From Candidatus Leptofilum proximum (GTDB taxonomy: Bacteria; Chloroflexota; Anaerolineae; Promineifilales; Promineifilaceae): a DNA stretch of 64,000 nucleotides. A model generated the notes under the pieces. That model worked only from the letters and a program-made list of their open reading frames with translations. It was not told the DNA's origin and made no database searches. How positions within the stretch are numbered: position 1 is the stretch's first letter; every line of letters begins with the position of its first letter. The translations under genes were made by a program, and so were the position numbers. Below, piece after piece: positions 15,352 to 23,516 of this stretch. The stretch spans positions 5,766,001-5,830,000 of the forward strand of contig JADJXK010000002.1 of the NCBI GenBank assembly GCA_016710325.1, given 5' to 3'.

Positions 15352-18300
15352 TCAATTAACAATTTTGAAGCAGTAAACTGACCCGGCACCATCTCCAGTA
15401 ACAACGGTGATGCCGTCGCTTGACACGGCCACCGAATGTAGAGCCCCATCCAACGTGATTGAAGCAATTTCCTCACCTGATTGCATGTTCCACAGTTTAA
15501 GGCTGCGGTCGGACGAGGCGGAGAGGGCGCGCTGCGCGTCAGGTGTAATAGCCACCGCCCAGACCGCTTTTTGATGTCCTAAGAAGGTTTGCTCTAGGTG
15601 GCCAGATTGGAGATTCCAGAGCTTGAGGGTGTGTTCATTATGGGAGGCAGAGAGGGCGCGCTGCGCGTCAGGTGTGATAGCCACGGCACAGACCGCCTTT
15701 TGATGTCCTAAGAAGGTTTGCTCTAGGCGACCGGATTGCAAATTCCAGAGCTTGAGTGTTCCGTCAGAGGAGGCGGAGATGGCACGCTGTCCATCAGCGG
15801 CGATAGCCACCGCCGTTACCCAATTTCTATGGCCTATAAGGGTTCGCTCTAGGCGACCGGATTGCAGATTCCAGAGCTTGAGGGTTCCGTCAGAGGAAGC
15901 GAAAAGAGCACGCTGCCCGTCAGGTGTGATGGCTACCGCCCAGACTATATCTCGATCGAGGGTTAGGGTTTGCTCTAGGCGGGTGATTTCTAGATTCCAA
16001 AATCTGAGGGTATTGTCTTCCGAGGCGGAGATGGCAAGCTGCCCATCGGGGGTGATGGCCACCGCCCGGACCGCCCTTTCATGGCCGAAAAGAGTTTGGT
16101 TTAGGTGTCCAGATTGTAGATTCCAGAGCTTGAGGGTATCGTCAGCAGAGGCAGAGAGAACGCGCTGCCCATCAGGGGTGATGGCCACTGCCAAGACCCC
16201 CTTTTCATGGCCGGTAAGGGTTTGCTCTAGGCGGGCGGTTCCTAGATCCCAAAATTTGAGGGTATTGTCTCCCGAGGCGGAGATGGCACGCTGCCCATCG
16301 GGGGTGATGGCCACCGCCTGGACCCACCCTTCATGGTCTGTGAGGGTTTGCTCCACTTGTCCAGATTGTAAATTCCAAAGTTTGAGGGCATTGTCCCCCG
16401 AGGCGGAGATGGCACGCTGCCCATCAGGGGTTATGGCCACTGCCAAGACCCCCTTTTCGTGGCCGGTAAAGGTTTTCTCCACCTGGCCAGAGCGCAGGTT
16501 CCACAGTTTGAGAGTATGGTCAAAGGATGCAGAGAGAGCTCGCTGCCCATCAGGAGTTATGGCCACTGCCAAGACCCACATTTCATGGCCGGTAAGGGTT
16601 TGCTCCACTTGTCCAGATTGTAAATTCCAAAGTTTGAGGGTATTGTCCCCCGAGGCGGAGATGGCACGCTGCCCATCAGGGGTTATGGCCACTGCCAAGA
16701 CCCCCTTTTCGTGGCCGGTAAGGGTTTTCTCCACCTGGCCAGAGCGCAGGTTCCACAGTTTGAGAGTATGGTCAAAGGATGCAGAGAGAGCTCGCTGCCC
16801 ATCAGGGGTTATGGCCACTGCCGAGACCCCCTCTTCGTGGCCGGTAAGGGTTTTCTCCGCCTGGCCCGATTGTAAATTCCAAAGTTTGAGGGTATTGTCT
16901 CCCGAGGCGGAGATGGCACGCTGCCCATCAGGAGTTATGGCCACTGCCAAGACCCCCTCTTCGTGGCCGGTAAGGGTTTTCTCCACCTGGCCAGAGCGTA
17001 GGTTCCACAGTTTGAGAGTATGGTCAGTGGATGCGGAGAGCGCGCGCTGCCCATTAGGGGTGATGGCCACCGCCAGGACCTCTTTTTCATGGCCAGTGAC
17101 GGTTTGCTCAAGCCGGTCGAGATCATTGGTTGCCTGCCAATTCGGTAAATAATACGTTGTTTGGTTTTCTCCAAAGCCTTTAAGAATTGAGGCGAGCAAT
17201 GGGCCGACTTCAAATATCAAAGACCGTTTTAGGATTTGCTGCCCTAAATCTATAGGTGTTGCAGACTCTTTGTGTAGGTTATGTGTTTCCCGCAGCAATA
17301 GGCGTAAGAGCCTCTGTATTCTTGGCCAGGTTATATCGCCTAAATCTGGCGGCCTGGTAGCAACATTGGCTTTCGGGATAAGTTTGTTTCTGTCCGGTGG
17401 TCTAACGTAACGCCAGGGAGGAATGTTTATTTGTTCACCTGGAGTTTGTGCTTGTCCTACACCTAGCAACTCGAGCGCCACCAGTAAGTCTTCCTGGATT
17501 TCGTCTATCCCCCGTGTATTAAATTGGGCAGCCAGTATCTCAAAATTTTCATACCCGTCAGCCAGATTGGCGGCACATTGATGAAGAAATTCTTCTCTCT
17601 CGTTTTTTGGCGTTAGTTGTGCGGCAAACTCCCGAACCAGTGGGTGTAATCTTATCCGGCTGTTTTCCAATCGCTCAATCAAAGAGGCGTCGGCCAACTG
17701 CAAGGCCACTTCACCTAGAGAAGGCGTATACAAATCGGGCGGTTCTTTAGGAATAGCGGTTAGTAAACCTAACCGTGCCAGCGGAATGTAATCGGATTCA
17801 GGTAGCAGTCCGGCCACTTTCAGCAGCAGCCTCGCCTCATCATTCTCAATCGTGTCCAACATGCTGCCCAGTGTGGCAGACACCGCAGCGCTATGCTGTG
17901 CTGTTCTATCAGGACTTAATTTTGGATCGTCCAACACGGCCAAGGCCCCACGAGCTTTCAAGTCATGCGCGTACTGCGTTAACTTTAGCCCTGTTCGCTT
18001 AGCCAAAAGTGCCCCGGCTACCTCAAGCGCTAGCGGTAAGTAGCCTAACATGTCACAAATGTGTTTGGCTTTAATGTGTTCTGGGTGGCTTGGTTGCAAA
18101 ATTGACTGGCGGCGCGGGTGGCGCAGCAACATTTTCAATGCTGCTTGCTCTGGCAAAATGTGTAGTGGAATGGGGGTAAAGCTGCCTAAATCTCGGCTGC
18201 GGGTGGTAAACAACAGGCGGCAGGGCAGCTCGGCGGGAATCAAATCATGCACCACTGGTTCTAATAGCTGGTAAGGGTCAGCTAAATTATCCAGAACTAT

Positions 18301-18936
18301 CAACGCCTCATTGTTTTGCCGCAAGTACGCAAAAGCAGTATTTATCTGTTCATCTTGTGCTTCGTTGGCTGCTGTTGGTTCATTTTGAGCAACATCACGT
18401 TCAGCCAAAGATGGTTTGGCCTGGAAAACTCCGCTATGAATAGCATCCAGCAGATTGTTCCGGCTGCCATGCTGGACAAGTGCTTCAATGAGTGGCGTTT
18501 TGGTAAGAGGAAATTCATCCTTATCCAGACCCAATTCCATAAGCAAGCTGTAAAGCTCGTCCAGGTTGAAAAACTGTTTAAGCTGGTCGCGTAAGACGAG
18601 CATTCGTTGGTGTTGAGTTTCTTTTTCAACTGCAACGCCTTGCAGCTTTTGGCCAAGCGCTGCAAATTCCTGAGGCAGTGGGCGGGCGGCATTTAACCAA
18701 AAAATGCCGTCGGGGTAGGTACCCTCGTTTTTGGCGAGGTAGGCGTAGGCCACGGCCAGCTGCGTTTTACCTATGCCACCCATGCCGCTCAACCCAGCTG
18801 GGTTAATGGCGGCTTGCTGCTCCGTTTGTAACGTCTGGTGCAGCAGGTCCAGTTCAGCCTCACGCCCCACAAAGTCTGGCTTGAAGTTGAACGGCATCAG
18901 AAATAGCTGATTTTGGTTCGCAGTTGACGGTGACAA
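15352..18936 (-). CDS. STAND NTPase (NB-ARC) with 14 WD40 repeats
   Basis: 1194 residues. Residues ~22-320 form an NB-ARC/STAND ATPase: VGREAELDLL, Walker A GMGGIGKTQL (51-60), Walker B ALIVLDNLADP (211-221), sensor FTTRSRD and the GYLPLALEVAG motif. Between Walker A and B, about residues 120-170 (FNLDELYSLLMELGLD...) resemble a bacterial death-like/effector-associated domain. Residues ~330-610 are helical. From ~622 on, 14 WD40 blades of ~42 residues (core AVAITPDGQR...LKLWNL) make two seven-blade propellers. No separate N-terminal effector is present. The TTG start follows AAAGGA. It interrupts the polyamine cluster and contains no ACGGCCGT motif over 3.6 kb. Such proteins are signal-sensing switches, sometimes in defence; the signal here is unknown. 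Confidence 0.9.
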   Translation of the reverse strand: MSPSTANQNQLFLMPFNFKPDFVGREAELDLLHQTLQTEQQAAINPAGLSGMGGIGKTQLAVAYAYLAKNEGTYPDGIFWLNAARPLPQEFAALGQKLQGVAVEKETQHQRMLVLRDQLKQFFNLDELYSLLMELGLDKDEFPLTKTPLIEALVQHGSRNNLLDAIHSGVFQAKPSLAERDVAQNEPTAANEAQDEQINTAFAYLRQNNEALIVLDNLADPYQLLEPVVHDLIPAELPCRLLFTTRSRDLGSFTPIPLHILPEQAALKMLLRHPRRQSILQPSHPEHIKAKHICDMLGYLPLALEVAGALLAKRTGLKLTQYAHDLKARGALAVLDDPKLSPDRTAQHSAAVSATLGSMLDTIENDEARLLLKVAGLLPESDYIPLARLGLLTAIPKEPPDLYTPSLGEVALQLADASLIERLENSRIRLHPLVREFAAQLTPKNEREEFLHQCAANLADGYENFEILAAQFNTRGIDEIQEDLLVALELLGVGQAQTPGEQINIPPWRYVRPPDRNKLIPKANVATRPPDLGDITWPRIQRLLRLLLRETHNLHKESATPIDLGQQILKRSLIFEVGPLLASILKGFGENQTTYYLPNWQATNDLDRLEQTVTGHEKEVLAVAITPNGQRALSASTDHTLKLWNLRSGQVEKTLTGHEEGVLAVAITPDGQRAISASGDNTLKLWNLQSGQAEKTLTGHEEGVSAVAITPDGQRALSASFDHTLKLWNLRSGQVEKTLTGHEKGVLAVAITPDGQRAISASGDNTLKLWNLQSGQVEQTLTGHEMWVLAVAITPDGQRALSASFDHTLKLWNLRSGQVEKTFTGHEKGVLAVAITPDGQRAISASGDNALKLWNLQSGQVEQTLTDHEGWVQAVAITPDGQRAISASGDNTLKFWDLGTARLEQTLTGHEKGVLAVAITPDGQRVLSASADDTLKLWNLQSGHLNQTLFGHERAVRAVAITPDGQLAISASEDNTLRFWNLEITRLEQTLTLDRDIVWAVAITPDGQRALFASSDGTLKLWNLQSGRLERTLIGHRNWVTAVAIAADGQRAISASSDGTLKLWNLQSGRLEQTFLGHQKAVCAVAITPDAQRALSASHNEHTLKLWNLQSGHLEQTFLGHQKAVWAVAITPDAQRALSASSDRSLKLWNMQSGEEIASITLDGALHSVAVSSDGITVVTGDGAGSVYCFKIVN

Positions 18937-19024
18937 AATTTATCCTTTGTTGGCAAGAGCAATCATTTTAGGTGGAATTATAACAGGCAAAATCATCATT
19001 TATCTAAGCTTTTCACTACTGCAC

Positions 19025-19085
19025 AAAGTGACACTTTTCACTTATCACTTTTTACTTATCACTTGCCTACTTGCCCACTCGCCTA
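19025..19085. repeat. Half-dyad repeat, CACTTTTCACTTATCAC family
   Basis: Tandem 7-bp variants (CACTTTTCACTTATCACTTT...) without an obvious opposite arm, ending at the stop of the FAD oxidoreductase. Same family as 20677-20744 and 24814-24850. Confidence 0.65.
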
Positions 19086-20666
19086 CTTCTTCAAATCCCC
19101 CAAAATCTGCGTGGCGGCCAGTTTGCCCGGCGCGCCCATGACGCAGCCGCCGGGGTGCGTGCCGGAGCCGCACTGGTAGTAGCCCTTGATCGGCGTGCGG
19201 TATTGGTTCCAGCCGGGCGCGGGGCGGAAAAAGTACATCTGCGGCCCCATGAACTCCCCGGCGAAGATGTTGCCCTCGCTCAGCCCCACGGTGCGCTCGA
19301 TGTCCAGCGGCGTCACTACCTCGCGGTGCAGTACCAGGTCGCTGAAGTTGGGGAAGAACTCGGTGAGCGTGGCCTGCACCGTGTCGCCCAGATTTTCCCG
19401 CTCGGTGTCCCAATCGCTGCCTTTGAGCTTGTACGGCGTGTACTGCACAAAGCAGGACATGATATGTTTTCCCGGCGGGGACATGTCCGGGTCAATGGTG
19501 GATTGGATGGCGCAGTCGATATACGGCCGTTTGCTATACCAGCCATACTTCGCATCATCAAACGCCCGCTCGATGTAATCCACCGTGGGGCCGATGTTCA
19601 TGAAGCCGCGGAAAATATCGGTGCGGCCGGGCAGCGTCGGATACTCCGGCAGACCGTCCAGGGCAAAATTCACCTTGGACGATACCCCCTGGAATTTGAA
19701 CTTCTCAATCGTCTCCACCAGGTCGGTGGGCAAATCGCGTGGCTCGACGAGCTGCAAGAAGGTGCGGCGTGGGTCCAGCGCGCTGATGATCGTGTCGCCG
19801 TACAGCTCGTCGCCGTTTTGCAGCGCCACGCCAATCGCCTCGCCATTTTTGGTGATGACCTCGCTCACGCCCGCGTCCAGCCGGATTTCGCAGCCGAACG
19901 ACTGCGCGGCGCGGGCCACCGCCTGGGTAAAGCCACCGTTGCCGCCCTTGTGGAAGCCCCAATCGCCAATGCTGCCGTCAAAATCGCCCAGCTTGTGATA
20001 CAGCAGCACCAACCCCGATCCCTGTGAGCGCGGCCCGACCTTGGTGCCAATCAGCCCGCTAGAGCAGAACGCCGCTTTGATGACGTCCGTCTCAAAATAG
20101 TCGTCCAGCAGGTCGGCGGCGCTGCCGGTGAGCAGCCGGGTGAGCATGTGCAGCACTTTCGGGCTCTGCCGCCCCAGATGCGCGCCTACGGCCGCTAATC
20201 GGGCCAGCTCTTCCGGCTCGCTGCTGGTGATGTCTGGCGGGATGTTGTCGGCTAACGGCCGTACCGCCTGCACCACCTGCTTGATGATGTGCCAGTAATC
20301 TTTGTACGCCTCGGCATCCTTGGCCGAATGGCGGGCGATTTCGTGGTAATTTTGGTAGCTGTCTGCCCCCATAAACAGGTAATCGCCGTTTTCGGCCGGG
20401 GTGAAATTGTTGGGCATGGGCAGCACCATCAGGCCGTGTTTGACCAGCTCCAGCTCCTGAATGATGTCCGGCCGCAGCAGGCTCAGCGCGTAGGAGAAGG
20501 TGGTGAATTTGAAGCCAGGCTTCAGCTCCTCGGTGATGGCTGCCCCGCCAACGAGGTGGCGCTTTTCCAGCACCACCGTTTTGAGACCCGCTTTGGCCAG
20601 GTACGCGCCGTTTACCAGCCCGTTGTGGCCACCCCCGATTACAATTGCGTCGTATTTTTCAGACAT
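19083..20666 (-). CDS. FAD-dependent oxidoreductase, phytoene desaturase/PYROXD2-like
   Basis: 527 residues with an N-terminal dinucleotide-binding fold YDAIVIGGGHNGLVNGAYLA followed by VVLEKRHLVGGAA, and a C-terminal flavin motif GYYQCGSGTHPGGCVMGAPG typical of the NAD(P)/FAD oxidoreductases related to phytoene desaturase and PYROXD2. A GAGGG ribosome site precedes the ATG. There is no carotenoid gene nearby; the neighbours are a GcvT-like protein and amine-catabolic enzymes, so an amine or amino-acid oxidation is more plausible than carotenoid desaturation. The substrate is not deducible. Confidence 0.87.
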   Translation of the reverse strand: MSEKYDAIVIGGGHNGLVNGAYLAKAGLKTVVLEKRHLVGGAAITEELKPGFKFTTFSYALSLLRPDIIQELELVKHGLMVLPMPNNFTPAENGDYLFMGADSYQNYHEIARHSAKDAEAYKDYWHIIKQVVQAVRPLADNIPPDITSSEPEELARLAAVGAHLGRQSPKVLHMLTRLLTGSAADLLDDYFETDVIKAAFCSSGLIGTKVGPRSQGSGLVLLYHKLGDFDGSIGDWGFHKGGNGGFTQAVARAAQSFGCEIRLDAGVSEVITKNGEAIGVALQNGDELYGDTIISALDPRRTFLQLVEPRDLPTDLVETIEKFKFQGVSSKVNFALDGLPEYPTLPGRTDIFRGFMNIGPTVDYIERAFDDAKYGWYSKRPYIDCAIQSTIDPDMSPPGKHIMSCFVQYTPYKLKGSDWDTERENLGDTVQATLTEFFPNFSDLVLHREVVTPLDIERTVGLSEGNIFAGEFMGPQMYFFRPAPGWNQYRTPIKGYYQCGSGTHPGGCVMGAPGKLAATQILGDLKK

Positions 20667-20676
20667 GTTTCCCTCG

Positions 20677-20744
20677 AAGTGAAAAGTGATAAGTGAAAAG
20701 TAAAAAGTGGCTACTTATCACTTTTTACTTTTTACTATGCTTTA
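20677..20744. repeat. Dyad repeat, AGTGAAAAGTGATAAG family
   Basis: GAAGTGAAAAGTGATAAGTG with AAAAAGTGG faces CTACTTATCACTTTTTACTT. It lies precisely between the FAD oxidoreductase start and the GcvT-like stop. Confidence 0.85.
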
Positions 20745-21941
20745 CGGTTTCTTATGAGGCGGATCATAAAACGGCAGCCGCACGACATTGGCCCGGACGT
20801 ACTGGGGCCGATGCACAATCATCAGCTCGATGTATGCTTCGCTGCCCGGCTGGCTGAGGTGTGGCGGCAGCTTGCCAATGGCGATGTGCCGCTTGAGCAG
20901 CGAGGAGTACATCAGGCTGGTGGCGTAGCCCAGGTAGTTGCGCTCCGCATCATAGAGCGAGTGCGCTTCTTCGATGGGTGTGGTGTCCTTGGGCGGAATC
21001 AGGCCGAGATTTTCGTACGTCTGGTCGTAATGCTGCCAATCGAGCATGAGCCCCACCGTTTTCCAGCGGGAGGTTTTATTTTGGATTTCGTTTTCGATGG
21101 CTTGACGGCCGATGAACGGCCGTTCCTCCTCCCCCAACTTCCTAAACATCCAATCAAAGCCCAGCTCGAGCGGCGTCTCCCGCTGGCCATCGACCCAGGC
21201 GTGTTTGGCCGAGGCAAAATCCACGTCCAGCAGCAGCAGCCCAGCCTCGATGCGGGCCATCTTCAGCGCCAACAGCCCCATCGGCAAGATGTTGTAGCCC
21301 GCGCCCGCTTCCATCAGCGCATCCCAAACGGCCAGCGCGTCGTCCGTTTTGATCCAGAGCTCGTACCCCAGATCGCCGGTGTAGCCGGTGCGAGACAAAA
21401 TGACCGGCTTTTTGGCGATTTTGGTCTGGGTGACTTGGAAGTAGGGCAGGTCAACGGCCGCTTTGGTCAGCTGCGCCAGCACGGTGCGGGAATGTGGCCC
21501 CTGCACCGCCAAAATGCCGTACTCCCTGGAAATATCGCTAATTTCCACCCGGCGTCGGCCGATTAAATTAGAAAAATAGAGCAAATTTGGCTCGGCGGCG
21601 GTGAGCAAAAACTCGTCGTCGTTCAGCCGCAGCACCACCCCGTCTTCCAGCATGTACCCGTCGCTGTCGCACCAGATGGTGTACTGCGCCTGCCCCGGCT
21701 GGCAGCTGCGAATGTCCCGCGCCAGCACGCCTGCCAGAAAGCTCTCGGCATCTGGCCCCTGGATGCGATACTTAAACAGCGGCGAGGTGTCGAACACGGC
21801 CACGCCGCTGCGGATGGCGAAATATTCAAACAAGGTCGAAAATTGATAATTTTGCGCCGCCGCGTAGCCAGCCCAATGTTTCCACAGCATGGTTTCGCTC
21901 AATGGGGCGAGGCGGGGATAGAAGGGGGTTGTTTTGACCAT
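20742..21941 (-). CDS. Aminomethyltransferase (GcvT/DMGDH C-terminal) family protein
   Basis: 399 residues with the GcvT fold: an N-terminal folate-binding region (GVAVFDTSPLFKYRIQGPDA, ARDIRSCQPGQAQYTIWCDS), the block ILAVQGPHSRTVLAQL, SRTGYTGDLGYELW and the C-terminal barrel (PFIGRQAIENE, HIAIGKLPPHL). In glycine cleavage and in sarcosine/dimethylglycine dehydrogenases this domain passes a methylene group from an amine to tetrahydrofolate. No glycine-cleavage P or H gene is near; adjacency to an FAD oxidoreductase suggests an oxidative N-demethylation pair. That is inference. Confidence 0.85.
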   Translation of the reverse strand: MVKTTPFYPRLAPLSETMLWKHWAGYAAAQNYQFSTLFEYFAIRSGVAVFDTSPLFKYRIQGPDAESFLAGVLARDIRSCQPGQAQYTIWCDSDGYMLEDGVVLRLNDDEFLLTAAEPNLLYFSNLIGRRRVEISDISREYGILAVQGPHSRTVLAQLTKAAVDLPYFQVTQTKIAKKPVILSRTGYTGDLGYELWIKTDDALAVWDALMEAGAGYNILPMGLLALKMARIEAGLLLLDVDFASAKHAWVDGQRETPLELGFDWMFRKLGEEERPFIGRQAIENEIQNKTSRWKTVGLMLDWQHYDQTYENLGLIPPKDTTPIEEAHSLYDAERNYLGYATSLMYSSLLKRHIAIGKLPPHLSQPGSEAYIELMIVHRPQYVRANVVRLPFYDPPHKKP

Positions 21942-21956
21942 TGGTTGTTCCTATTT

Positions 21957-22162
21957 GGAGTGAAAAGTAAAAAGTGGCAGGTTGCAGGTGTGACGGCCGC
22001 TCACCGATTACCGGACCGCTCGGCCATAAATGACCGGGCTATCTATGAAAGCCTCTACGAGGCTGTTTTAGCCCCAACGGGGCTTTCACCTACTAGCCGA
22101 GGGCTTCAGCCCCCGGCGATCTAACCGATTACCGCTCACCGATTACCGATTACCGGCATTCC
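21957..22162. repeat. Composite repeat: nested pieces of four repeat families
   Basis: In order: an AGTGAAAAGTAAAAAGTGG unit, a GGCAGGTTGCAGGTG unit, a CTCACCGATTACCGG arm, REP-like stems (AGCCTCTACGAGGCT, GCCCCAACGGGGC and GGGGGCTTCAGCCCCC region types) and closing ACCGATTACCGCTCACCGATTACCG arms. REP stems sit inside a GATTACCG dyad. The right end runs to the stop of the aminotransferase gene. Confidence 0.75.
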
Positions 22163-23409
22163 TCAAGTGCTTCGCTAAAAATATGTACGGCCGTATCCAT
22201 CTCCGCCGCCGTCACCACTAAAGGCGGTATCCAGCGGATGACGTTGCCGTAGCTGCCGCAGGTGAGCAGGAGCAGGTTGCGGGCTTTGCAGGCATTTGCG
22301 ACCAAGGTCGCTCTGTCCGCATCCGGTTCGCCGTTGGGCTGGGTGAACTCCACGCCCACCATCAGGCCCAGGCCGCGCACATCGCCGATGACCGGATGGC
22401 TGGCCTGCAAACGGCGCAAATCACCCATGAGCTGCTGACCGCGCGCGGCGGCGTTTTCCACCAGCTTCTCGTCGCGAATGACGTCAATGGTGGTTTTGGC
22501 CGCCACCAGCGCCAGGGCGTTGCCGCCGCCGTAGGTGCCGCCGTGCGTGCCCGGTTTCCACAGGCGCATCAGCGCCTCGCTGGCGCCGATGGCCGAGATG
22601 GGCATACCGCTGCCCAGCCCTTTGGCCATCACCATCACGTCCGGCACGATGCCCGCGTGGTCGATGGCGAAAAATTTGCCGGTACGGCCGAATCCCGTCT
22701 GCACCTCATCCACAATCAGCAAAATGCCGTGCTGGGTGCACAGCTGGCGCAGCTCCTGCAAGAAGGCGGGCGGCGCAGGCACGTAGCCGCCTTCACCCAA
22801 CACCGGTTCGATGATGAGTGCGGCCGTTTCGTCCGGTGCGGTCTGGCTTTTGAGCAGCAAATGCAGCTGCTTCAGGCACCATTCCGTTGTCTCCTCCTCG
22901 TCCCAGCCGTAGTAGTAGCTGTAGGGGAACGGCGCGGTAATGATGCCGCCGGGCAGCGGCTGGTAGTTGTAGCGGTAAACGTATTTCGAGGTGGTCATGG
23001 CCATCGTTTGGGCGGTACGGCCGTGGAAACTGCCCTGAAACACGACGATGTTGCGTCGCCCCGTGGTTTGCCGCGCCAGCTTTACGGCCCCCTCCACCGC
23101 TTCCGCGCCGCTGTTGGCGAAGAAGAAGCTGTTAATCGCTTCCGGCGTCACTTCGTTGAGGGCGTTGGCCAGTTCGATGGCGGCGGGCGTCATCACAATG
23201 TTCATCTGGCCGAAGATAAGCTGCTCCGCCTGCGCCTGGATCGCCTGCACGACGCGTGGGTGGCTGTGCCCGGTGTTCATCACGCCAATGCCGGAGGTGA
23301 AATCGATGTACTGGTTGCCCTCGGCGTCGTAAAAAAAGATGCGCTCCGCCCGCACCGGCTGCATCTCGGTCAGGTGCGTCCAGACGGGGGAGAGGTGGTT
23401 TGTGGTCAT
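22150..23409 (-). CDS. Class III aminotransferase, 4-aminobutyrate/putrescine type
   Basis: PLP-dependent, 419 residues from the ATG at 23409, which follows AAAGGA; the frame further upstream reads through a GATTACCG repeat. Visible: NQYIDFTSGIGVMNTGHSHP, FFANSGAEAVEGAVKLAR, FQGSFHGRTAQTMAMTTSK, IVDEVQTGFGRTGKFF and the Schiff-base lysine in MAKGLGSGMPISA. Closest in pattern to GABA and related omega-amine aminotransferases. It sits directly next to the flavin amine oxidase and aldehyde dehydrogenase, so a role in putrescine or GABA transamination is likely. Confidence 0.89.
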   Translation of the reverse strand: MTTNHLSPVWTHLTEMQPVRAERIFFYDAEGNQYIDFTSGIGVMNTGHSHPRVVQAIQAQAEQLIFGQMNIVMTPAAIELANALNEVTPEAINSFFFANSGAEAVEGAVKLARQTTGRRNIVVFQGSFHGRTAQTMAMTTSKYVYRYNYQPLPGGIITAPFPYSYYYGWDEEETTEWCLKQLHLLLKSQTAPDETAALIIEPVLGEGGYVPAPPAFLQELRQLCTQHGILLIVDEVQTGFGRTGKFFAIDHAGIVPDVMVMAKGLGSGMPISAIGASEALMRLWKPGTHGGTYGGGNALALVAAKTTIDVIRDEKLVENAAARGQQLMGDLRRLQASHPVIGDVRGLGLMVGVEFTQPNGEPDADRATLVANACKARNLLLLTCGSYGNVIRWIPPLVVTAAEMDTAVHIFSEALEECR

Positions 23410-23427
23410 GTTGAAATCCTTTTTTGA

Positions 23428-23516
23428 GGTAATCGGTAATCCGTAATCGGTGATCGGTTCGGATTTCCGTTCATCGTTCACCGATTACCGCTCACCGATT
23501 ACCGCTCACCGATCAC
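23428..23516. repeat. Dyad repeat, GTAATCGGTAATCCGT family
   Basis: GGTAATCGGTAATCCGTAATCGG faces CACCGATTACCGCTCACCGATTACCG around a TTTCCGTTCATCG loop. The right arm supplies the last codons of the amine oxidase (VIGER) and its stop. Confidence 0.85.

Noticed and set aside
15752..17152. 466-codon open frame opposite the WD40 repeats
   Set aside because: It is the mirror of a repetitive gene; its product only repeats SEEAEMARCPSG-type units and has no ribosome site. The minus-strand STAND gene explains the open frame.
19083..20666. Carotenoid phytoene desaturase
   Set aside because: Family-level similarity only; no crtB or other carotenoid genes, and the context is amine metabolism.
22396..23427. 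343-codon plus-strand frame in an aminotransferase
   Set aside because: Shadow of the class III aminotransferase, which has all catalytic motifs on the other strand.
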